Assembly: GCF_026167665.1 (NCBI RefSeq)
Contig: NZ_CP098740.1
Span: 4,588,001-4,652,000, forward strand
From: Streptomyces drozdowiczii
Lineage (GTDB): Bacteria > Actinomycetota > Actinomycetes > Streptomycetales > Streptomycetaceae
Direction of reading: 5' to 3'
DNA: 64,000 nucleotides
The position numbers were made by a program, and so were the translations under genes. Below, in pieces: positions 57,431 through 64,000 of this stretch; position 1 is the first letter of the stretch, and each line of letters begins with the position of its first letter. The notes under the pieces were generated by a model that had not been told where the DNA came from, searched no databases, and was given only the letters and a program-made list of their open reading frames with translations.

Positions 57431-58759
57431 TTATTTCTTGACGCGAACCGTCTTCGTGGAGCGCGTTTCGAGAGTCATCTCGTCCGCTTCCGCGACCTTC
57501 GCCTTCAGTCGCACAGTACCCGTCGCCGCATCGACGACGTCTACCACCTTCGAAAGCAGTTTCGCAGTGTCCTCGTTCCCGGAGGCCGACGCCAACTGCA
57601 CCGCTCGGCCGAGTTTGGCGGTGGCGCCGTCGAAGTCTCCCGACTTGCGGGCATCGAGCCCCTGCTGGATGACTTGTGCCAGTTCGGCCTGGCCCGTGTA
57701 GTGCGCGACCTGCGGATTGATCGAGGTCGACGCCACCATGTCGTCCGTCCACACCGCCCGTACCAGCCCCTGCGAGAGCGTCTGCGGCGCCCCGCCCGAC
57801 GGGTCGGGAAGGATCAGCGAGACCCGGGCGGCGAGCATCTCCTGCCCGATGCCGGCCTCCGGGACCCGGACGCATACGTGGTAGTCGCGGGACTCGTCGC
57901 CCCAGGAACCGGTCGGGTAGTCCCCGGCGCGGGGGCCCGCCTCGGTGCGGCGGCCGGTCAGGTCGGCGACCGTCGGCGCGACCTGCTTCACGAACTGGAT
58001 CTCCACGCCGACCGGGGTCCAGAGCCGCAGCGCCACGTCCGCGACCTCCTTGCCCATGGCGTTCTCCATCATCCGCGTGAAGTCCGCCGCGAGCCCGGCC
58101 GGGTCGGCGACGATGTCGGCGGTGCCGAGGAGCGCCGAGGCGATCCCTGTGACTTCTTTCACCTCCCAGTCGGTGCCGACCCCGCGGGCGTCACAGGTGA
58201 ACCGGCCCGCGCAGGCGTCGAGCGCCGCGCGCAGGTCCTCGGGCGACTCGTGCTCGTTGCGCCCGTCGGTGAGCAGGATGCCGTGCCGGATGTCCACGTC
58301 CGCCGCGCCGAGCAGCCGGTCCGCCAGCCGCAGCCAGGTCCCGATCGCCGTGCCGCCGCCCGCGCTCAGCCGGCGCAGGGCCTCCCGGGCCTCGGCCCGG
58401 GTCCGCGGATCGGCGACCGCGAGCCGGCCGTTGCCCGGGTAGACCTCCTTGGCCACGTGCGTCCCGGCGACGACGGCGAACGAGGTGCCGTCGCGCAGGG
58501 TGTCCACGGCCGCCGCCGTCGCGTCGCGGGCGTTGCGCATCTTGGTCGGCGGGTAGTCCATCGAACCCGAGCAGTCCACCATGATCACCACGGCGGCCCC
58601 GGCGGCCCGCCCCGGCAGCGGGACGCCCCCGGTGGTTCCGCCCCCGGTCGAGGTGACCGTGATGATGCCGTTGACCTCGCGGCCGCCCTCGGGCAGGAAC
58701 TCGTTCTGGTACACCTCGACGGAGAACTGCGGCACGTTCGACTTGGAGAAGTTGGCCAT
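57431..58759 (-). CDS. VWA-domain protein (cytoplasmic)
   Basis: 442 residues. The N-terminal MANFSKSNVPQFSVEVYQNEF leads to a von Willebrand A domain with a MIDAS-like DCSGSMD near residue 60 and GILLTDGRNEHES; a beta-rich domain and a C-terminal helical region (LAQVIQQGLDARKSGDFDGA) follow. There is no signal peptide or membrane helix, so it is cytoplasmic and probably a metal-dependent protein-binding scaffold within the kinase/phosphatase system. The ATG at 58759 has AAGGAG 8 bases upstream. Confidence 0.9.
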   Translation of the reverse strand: MANFSKSNVPQFSVEVYQNEFLPEGGREVNGIITVTSTGGGTTGGVPLPGRAAGAAVVIMVDCSGSMDYPPTKMRNARDATAAAVDTLRDGTSFAVVAGTHVAKEVYPGNGRLAVADPRTRAEAREALRRLSAGGGTAIGTWLRLADRLLGAADVDIRHGILLTDGRNEHESPEDLRAALDACAGRFTCDARGVGTDWEVKEVTGIASALLGTADIVADPAGLAADFTRMMENAMGKEVADVALRLWTPVGVEIQFVKQVAPTVADLTGRRTEAGPRAGDYPTGSWGDESRDYHVCVRVPEAGIGQEMLAARVSLILPDPSGGAPQTLSQGLVRAVWTDDMVASTSINPQVAHYTGQAELAQVIQQGLDARKSGDFDGATAKLGRAVQLASASGNEDTAKLLSKVVDVVDAATGTVRLKAKVAEADEMTLETRSTKTVRVKK

Positions 58760-58838
58760 CTGATCGGCTCCTTGAGGCTCCACGTCTCGGATGAAGCCAG
58801 AGGTACGGACAAGTCGTAGCGGGGTGAATGACCCGGTA

Positions 58839-60056
58839 TCAGGCGGAGCCTGCCCCTTGCGGTGACACGGCGAACGGCAGCAGGGCCACTGTTACGTTGT
58901 CGTGGCCGCCGCCGTCCAGGGCGTGGCCGACCAGCACCTGGGCGCCGTGCAGCGGGCGGGCGTACGCGTCATCGGGCACCGCGGCGGCCATCTCGGCGGC
59001 GGACTCCGCGTAGTTCCACAGGCCGTCCGTGCAGACCACCACGACGCCCGGCCGGTCCGGCTTGAACGAGGCGGTGTGCGGCTCCAGTTCGTACGCGTCC
59101 GCGCCGAGCCAGCCCGTGATGGCGTGGGCGCGCTCGTCCGCGTACGCCTCCGCCTCGTTCATCAGGCCCGTCGCCACCATCTGCGCCGCCCACGAGTCGT
59201 CCTCGGTGAGCCGGGCGGGCGCGGTGGAGCGGTCCTCGGGCACCCAGTACACGCGGCTGTCGCCGACCCAGCCGACGACGAGCAGGCCGCTTGCCATGAC
59301 CGCGCCGACCAGGGTGCACGCCGGGGCGTTCTGGTGGCGGTGCTGCTCGCGCTCCTGACCGGCCTGCTCGGCGAGCCGGTTGACCGACTCCGCGGCCGCC
59401 ACGATCGCCTCGTGCATCGCCTGCTGCGGATGCGTGCCGCGCGGCAGCGACTCCAACAGGGAAGCGTTGGCCGCGCTCGCGGCAGCCGCCGACGCCTCGT
59501 CGGGCCGGCTGGCCGAGGACACCCCGTCGCAGACGATCGCCACGACGGCCGGGGAGCCGTCCGGCAGGGCCGTCGTGGACACCGCGAACGCGTCCTCGTT
59601 GCGGTGGTGGCGCAGTCCCCGGTCGCTCACCGCGGCGACCGAGCCGAGCTCCTGCTCCATGTGGTCGCGCTCGCGCGGCTGGGCGTGGCCGCAGTTCTCG
59701 CAGTAGCCGTCGCCGTCGACCCGCCCGGCCCGGCAGGCCACGCACACCTTGCCGCCGGCCGCAGGGGCCGGGGCGGGCGCGGGGGCCTGCGGGGGCTCCG
59801 GAACCGCCCGGGGGTCGGGCGCCGCGCCCGGGGCGGCCAGCTCGAAGTCGCCGGAGGCGCCCGGCCCGTCGTGACGGATCCCCGGGGCGGCCGCCGCTCC
59901 CGGCGTGCTGATGGCGACCGTCGGACGGTCGAGGGGCGGCTCGGGCACGGCCGACAGGTCGTACCCGCAGGCGCCGCAGAACAGGTCGCCCTGCTCCAGC
60001 GGCTCCTCGCAGCCGGGGCACCTCGGCAAGGCGGTCTCCTGGTGGTTCTGCGACAT
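58839..60056 (-). CDS. PP2C-family Ser/Thr protein phosphatase with zinc ribbons
   Basis: 405 residues. Two zinc ribbons (CPGCEEPLEQGDLFCGACG near 13-32 and CVACRAG...CENCGH near 110-130) precede a PPM phosphatase domain (about 150-400). Metal-binding motifs are visible: LRHHRNEDAF, IVCDGVSSA, GWVGDSRVYW and VCTDGLWNYAES. It should reverse phosphorylation by the PknG kinase encoded immediately upstream. Its ATG lies two bases after the pknG stop, so the two are translationally linked. Confidence 0.93.
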   Translation of the reverse strand: MSQNHQETALPRCPGCEEPLEQGDLFCGACGYDLSAVPEPPLDRPTVAISTPGAAAAPGIRHDGPGASGDFELAAPGAAPDPRAVPEPPQAPAPAPAPAAGGKVCVACRAGRVDGDGYCENCGHAQPRERDHMEQELGSVAAVSDRGLRHHRNEDAFAVSTTALPDGSPAVVAIVCDGVSSASRPDEASAAAASAANASLLESLPRGTHPQQAMHEAIVAAAESVNRLAEQAGQEREQHRHQNAPACTLVGAVMASGLLVVGWVGDSRVYWVPEDRSTAPARLTEDDSWAAQMVATGLMNEAEAYADERAHAITGWLGADAYELEPHTASFKPDRPGVVVVCTDGLWNYAESAAEMAAAVPDDAYARPLHGAQVLVGHALDGGGHDNVTVALLPFAVSPQGAGSA

Positions 60057-60058
60057 GT

Positions 60059-62794
60059 TCACACCCACGTTCGGGGGCGGAAGCGGTTGGCCCGCTCCAC
60101 CAGTTCGATCCTCTCGGCCCCGGGCTCCGCGAGCCGGGCGAGCATCCGGTACGCACGCTCCAGGCCGAACCGCAGTCCGCGCTCGTCCAGCTCGCTGCCG
60201 AGCAGCGTCCCCGGGCCGTGCGGCCCGGCGTGCGCGGCCGACCGCGGTCCCGCGGGGCTACCGGAGAGTACCCAGTCCAGGGCCGTCCCCAGCACCTCGG
60301 TCGAGAGGCGCTCCCGCCGGACCGCGTCGAGACCCAGCCCCGAGAGGGCCGACACCTGGGCCGAAGCGGCCGTCAGGTCCGCCATCAGCGGTTCCTCCGG
60401 GGCCCGTTCACGCAGCCGGGCCCGGACGGCGGCGATCCGGGCCGCCGTGTAATGGATCGACGCCTCCGGCACCGACTCCAGGGTCCGGACGGCCGCACTC
60501 CGGTCACCGGCCGCGATCTGCACCCGGGCCAGACCGAAGGCCGCGCTCACGAAGCTCGGGTCGGTCAGCCACACCAGCCGGTAGTACTCGGCGGCGTTGT
60601 CCAGCTGCCCCAGCACCTCCGCGCAGATGCCGAGGGCCAGCTTCGGCGCGGGCTCCCCGGGGAACGCGTCGTACACCGCGTCGAACGACAGCGCGGCGTT
60701 CTCCTTGTCGCCGGTCACCAGCGAGGTGAGGCCCCGGTACCAGACGACGCGCCAGTCGTCCGCGTGCTGCCCCTCCAGCGCGGCGAGGGTCTTCGCGGCT
60801 GCGGCGACGTCGCCCATCTCCAGGTAGGCGCGCAGCTCGCGGAGGCGGGTCTCCAGGGACGCGGCCGGCACCGCCTGCAACGCGGCGATCAGCTCGGCGG
60901 GCGCCGAGGCCATCACCCCGGCCAGGAAGCCCGCGTTCGGGTCGTTCGCGTCCACCCGGGGCACGGGCAGCGCGAGCGAGGTCCCCCGCACGTCGAGCCC
61001 GGCCAGCCGGGGCACCCCGGAGCCCGACGGCACCGGAGCGGCACCGGGGGAGGGGACCGGGCTGCGCGGAGCGGGGACGCTCGCGGCGGGCGCGTACGGC
61101 AGGGGGCCCGGGCCGGTGCCCGCCCCGCCCGGCGTACGGACATGGGTGGCGGCCGAGGGCACCGGCGCGGCGCCCGTGGGCGAGGCGGGCGGCGGCCCGG
61201 CGGGCAGCGCCCCCGGTATGCCCCCGGGCGGGGTGGCGGCGGCGGGCGCGGGGGCGCCCGTCCCGTTCCTGCGGCGGCCGAAGCGGCCCCCGGACCCGGC
61301 GGCGGTCCGCGCGCCCAGGCGCGACACCTCGCCCGACCCGTCCGCGAACAGCTCCGTGTCGGTGACCCGCAGCTCCGCGCCGAACAGCGTGGACAGCGCC
61401 GGGCGCGGGCGCCCCGTCTGGAGCGAGACCACCTCGCGCAGCACGCCCGTCAGCTGCTCGGCCATCTCCGCCGCCGAGGCGAACCGGCGGGCCGGGTCGG
61501 GGTCGGTGGCGCGTACCAGGAGCCGGTAGAACGACTCGTAGCTCCGGAACACCTCGATGTTGTCCGGGTCCGGGAGCGAGTCCACGAAGACGTTCGTGTA
61601 CCCCTGGAAGTCGAAGGTGAGCACCGCGAGCGTGCGGGCCACCGTGTACAGGTCGGAGGCGACCGACGGGCCCAGCTCCGCCACCTCGGGCGCCTGGTAG
61701 CCGACGGTGCCGTAGATCGCCGACTCCTCGTCGTCCATCCGGCGGACCGCGCCCATGTCGATCAGCTTCAGCTGGTCCTCGGTCTGGATCGCGTTGTCGA
61801 CCTTGAAGTCGCAGTACAGCAGGTTGCGGCTGTGCAGATGGCCCAGCGCCTCCAGGGCCTCGATGCCGAAGGCGCACGCCTGCTCGACCGGCAGCGGATC
61901 GCGCTTCCCGGCCGGTGTGCGGCGCTCGTTGGCGATCTCCTTGAGCGACTTGCCGCCGACGTACTCCATGACGATGTAGCCGTCGAGCGAACCGGTCCGC
62001 TGGTCCAGGTGCTCCACGAAGTTGTAGATCCGGACGATGTTGGAGTGCTCGATCTCCGCGAGGAACCGCCGCTCCGAGATCGCCGCCGCCATCGCGTCCT
62101 GGTCACCCGTGTCGAGCAGGCCCTTGAGCACCACCCAGCGGTCCGAGACCGCCTTGTCCACCGCGAGGTAGACCCAGCCGAGCCCGCCGTGCGCCAGGCA
62201 GCCCGCGACCTCGTACTGCCCGTGGACGACGTCCCCCGCCTCCAGCTTCGGCACGAACGAGTACGGGTGGCCGCACTTGGTGCAGAACCCCTCGGTGCGG
62301 CCCGGCCGGTCGCCCCGGGCCCGGCCCACCGGAGCCCCGCAGTCGGAGCGCGAGCAGAACCGCTTGCGCTCGGGCACCTCCGGGTTCTCCATGACGGCCG
62401 TACGCGGATCGGGGCGCGGCACGTCCGGCACCTGCACCAGACCCGCGCCCAGCCGGTTGCGGCCCGAGGCGTTGGTCGACTTGGCGGAGGAGCGCACCGA
62501 CACCGACTGCGCGCCGGTCCGGCCGGACAGCGACAGGGACCGCGAGAGCCGCCCCGAGACCGAGCGCCGCGAGGTCGACGAACGGGACGAGGACCGCGAG
62601 GACGCCTGTGAACTGCTGCGCGCCGAAGCACTGCTGGAGCCCCGGCCGCCGCCCGCGATCCCGGTGGGCGGAGAGCTGACCATCCCGTTCGGTGACACCA
62701 CGGGCGCCAGACCGCAGGTGTCGCAGTACAGCTCACCGCCGCCCATGTCCTCGTAACTGCCCTCGCACGCGGGGCGCTGGCACTGCGTACTCAT
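60059..62794 (-). CDS. pknG: Ser/Thr protein kinase PknG
   Basis: 911 residues. N-terminal zinc ribbon (CQRPACEG...CDTCG), a Ser/Arg-rich stretch (about 45-95), a rubredoxin-like metal site (CSRSDCG...CTKCGH), the kinase domain (about 195-460; GGLGWVYLAVD loop, YCDFKVDNAI catalytic loop, LIDMGAVRR in place of DFG-type wording), a Pro/Ala linker, and TPR-like C-terminal repeats (about 650-900). This is the PknG architecture; in mycobacteria and corynebacteria PknG responds to amino-acid signals through GlnX/GlnH and controls 2-oxoglutarate metabolism. It is longer than mycobacterial PknG. The start overlaps the upstream gene (ATGA). Confidence 0.95.
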   Translation of the reverse strand: MSTQCQRPACEGSYEDMGGGELYCDTCGLAPVVSPNGMVSSPPTGIAGGGRGSSSASARSSSQASSRSSSRSSTSRRSVSGRLSRSLSLSGRTGAQSVSVRSSAKSTNASGRNRLGAGLVQVPDVPRPDPRTAVMENPEVPERKRFCSRSDCGAPVGRARGDRPGRTEGFCTKCGHPYSFVPKLEAGDVVHGQYEVAGCLAHGGLGWVYLAVDKAVSDRWVVLKGLLDTGDQDAMAAAISERRFLAEIEHSNIVRIYNFVEHLDQRTGSLDGYIVMEYVGGKSLKEIANERRTPAGKRDPLPVEQACAFGIEALEALGHLHSRNLLYCDFKVDNAIQTEDQLKLIDMGAVRRMDDEESAIYGTVGYQAPEVAELGPSVASDLYTVARTLAVLTFDFQGYTNVFVDSLPDPDNIEVFRSYESFYRLLVRATDPDPARRFASAAEMAEQLTGVLREVVSLQTGRPRPALSTLFGAELRVTDTELFADGSGEVSRLGARTAAGSGGRFGRRRNGTGAPAPAAATPPGGIPGALPAGPPPASPTGAAPVPSAATHVRTPGGAGTGPGPLPYAPAASVPAPRSPVPSPGAAPVPSGSGVPRLAGLDVRGTSLALPVPRVDANDPNAGFLAGVMASAPAELIAALQAVPAASLETRLRELRAYLEMGDVAAAAKTLAALEGQHADDWRVVWYRGLTSLVTGDKENAALSFDAVYDAFPGEPAPKLALGICAEVLGQLDNAAEYYRLVWLTDPSFVSAAFGLARVQIAAGDRSAAVRTLESVPEASIHYTAARIAAVRARLRERAPEEPLMADLTAASAQVSALSGLGLDAVRRERLSTEVLGTALDWVLSGSPAGPRSAAHAGPHGPGTLLGSELDERGLRFGLERAYRMLARLAEPGAERIELVERANRFRPRTWV

Positions 62795-64000
62795 GTCCGT
62801 TCCCCCTCTTCGCCCCGCCGCCACGACGGATTGTCACCTCTGCCCAGCAGCTCCAGCGCCGCGTCCTGGTAGCGCTGCACCGCCTGCGCCGCCACCCGCA
62901 GATCGCACGGGGCGCTCCACAGCATCCGGCGCGCCGCGTCGTACCGCTCGATCAGGACCGGGTCCTCCGCGAGGCCGTTGCGGGCCACCTTCGCCTTGTA
63001 CGCGTCGAGCCGGCCGCGCAGCTCCGCCCGGACGGCCAGCGGCGCGGTCACCGCCGTCAGCTGCTCGCGGGCCCGCAGCAACTCCTCCTCGGCCTCCCGC
63101 TCCAGGGTCTCCAGGAGCGGCGAGAGGCGGTGCCAGCGGGCGTGCCTGCGGTACTCCGAAGCGGCGGCCAGCCGCTCCTGGAGCGCGGTCGGCGGTCCGT
63201 TGACCACGGGCACCTCCGACGCGGCGATCTTGGCCAGCACCTCGCCGCGCGCCACCCGGGCCTCGGCCAGCGTGCGGTCGGCCCGGGACAGCACGTCGCG
63301 CAGGTGCACCAGCCGCTGTTCGGCGTCCTGCCGTACGGCGAGCACCGCCTCGACCTCGCGCCGCACCTCCTCCAGCGCCCGGGCCGCGCGGTCGTAGCGC
63401 GTCGTGTCGGGGCGGCCGCCGCCGGGCGCCGCGCTCCCGGGCCCCGGCAGCCAGAAGGCCAGCGGGTCGGAGATCACCTGCGCCCGCAGCGTGGCCAGCT
63501 CCGCGGTGATCGCCTCCAGCTCGTCGCCCGCCGGGTGCTCACCGGGCCGGACGCCCACCGAGTGCGCCAGCGAGTGGGTGCGGCGCAGTTCGGCGGCGAG
63601 GAGGTCTATGCGGGCGGGCATCGCGGACCACACGGTGTCCGAGGCCACCACCATGTCCAGGGCGCTCGCGTACAGGCCGTTCATCCGGGAGACCAGCTCC
63701 TCCAGCGTGAACCGCTCGGAGAGGCGGGCCGGGCCGGTGACCGACGGATCGTGCCCGGCGGCGCCGTGCGCCACGGTGACGCCCTCGCCGCGCAGCAGCT
63801 CGGTCAGGACCGTCAGGTCCTCGCGGTTGGGGTGGCGGCGCCGGGCCCGCACCTCGCGGGCCCGCTCCAGCACCCCCGTATACGCGTCGAAGTAGCTCCA
63901 CAGCAGCGTGACCGACCGCTCGGTGACGGTCCACCGCTCCTTGGTGACACCGGACAGCTCGGCGCCCTCCAGGAGCCTGCGGCCCGCGTGGTCCTGGAGG
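62791..64000 (-). CDS. GlnX-like helical protein, C-terminal part
   Basis: 402 residues are visible and the gene runs off the right edge (its 5' end is outside). The visible part is almost wholly helical with coiled-coil character (for example RALEEVRREVEAVLAVRQDA and LLETLEREAEEELLRAREQL) and no membrane helix. Its place directly before pknG, with a 4-base ATGA overlap, matches glnX of the mycobacterial glnH-glnX-pknG locus, where GlnX is a membrane protein that passes a periplasmic amino-acid signal to PknG. Any membrane segments would be in the missing part. The assignment is by context. Confidence 0.75.
   Translation of the reverse strand, partial: LQDHAGRRLLEGAELSGVTKERWTVTERSVTLLWSYFDAYTGVLERAREVRARRRHPNREDLTVLTELLRGEGVTVAHGAAGHDPSVTGPARLSERFTLEELVSRMNGLYASALDMVVASDTVWSAMPARIDLLAAELRRTHSLAHSVGVRPGEHPAGDELEAITAELATLRAQVISDPLAFWLPGPGSAAPGGGRPDTTRYDRAARALEEVRREVEAVLAVRQDAEQRLVHLRDVLSRADRTLAEARVARGEVLAKIAASEVPVVNGPPTALQERLAAASEYRRHARWHRLSPLLETLEREAEEELLRAREQLTAVTAPLAVRAELRGRLDAYKAKVARNGLAEDPVLIERYDAARRMLWSAPCDLRVAAQAVQRYQDAALELLGRGDNPSWRRGEEGERT

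Overview
This window is a stretch of core chromosome from a high-GC actinobacterium, almost certainly Streptomyces. The evidence is the very high G+C with G/C at nearly every third codon position, GTG and TTG starts, GC-rich hairpin terminators without U-tracts, a Tat-exported NagZ-type hexosaminidase, an S37 peptidase, a DynA/DynB-like GTPase pair beside an SsbB-like protein, and a PknG kinase locus. I see no prophage, insertion sequence, CRISPR array or rRNA. One tRNA (Arg, anticodon TCT) is present.

Layout. 0-7.5 kb: tail of an ABC exporter, two small secreted proteins, S37 peptidase, GH3 hexosaminidase, and a divergent LysR/EamA pair. 7.5-12.8 kb: a LacI-controlled catabolic cluster (two sugar-phosphate isomerase-like proteins, a Gfo/Idh dehydrogenase and a DUF993 aldolase-like protein) around one clear LacI operator. 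12.8-17.1 kb: RecD2-type helicase, citrate synthase, then a hairpin-rich intergenic region. 17.1-20 kb: copper chaperone and copper P-type ATPase behind a CsoR-type box. 20-27 kb: secreted peptidoglycan-binding protein and myo-inositol catabolism (iolE divergent from iolC-iolB-iolD-mmsA). 27-36 kb: GNAT, VC0807-like membrane protein, small secreted and DUF genes, an unusual extracellular hydrolase/ABC ATPase fusion with its permease, a VWA lipoprotein, and tRNA-Arg. 36-46.4 kb: DynA/DynB-like GTPases, SSB, a sortase-anchored thioester-domain protein, the ABC-F factor EttA, a hotdog thioesterase and two proteins of unknown function. 46.4-53.5 kb: a MacB/FtsX-type ABC system whose ATPase carries an AbrB-like tail. 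53.6-55.9 kb: truncated haemoglobin, and a FAD oxidoreductase with a MarR regulator that share a repeated operator motif. 56-64 kb: a signalling operon read right to left: GlnX-like protein (partial), PknG, PP2C phosphatase, VWA protein, FHA protein.

Sequence quality matters here. Six otherwise intact conserved genes (copA, iolD, the hydrolase-ABC fusion, ssbB, the thioester-domain protein and the FHA protein) are each broken by what looks like one missing base in a run of four or five G or C. All six errors have the same sign and setting, so I read them as assembly under-calls, not real pseudogenes. I annotate each gene across its full extent and mark the break.

Most genes are ordinary for Streptomyces. 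The points I would look at first are the hydrolase-TM-ABC ATPase fusion, the AbrB-like tail on the MacB-type ATPase, the GTTCG-N5-CGAAC operators of the MarR module, the zinc-ribbon-rich PknG/PP2C/VWA/FHA locus, and the hairpin cluster downstream of citrate synthase.
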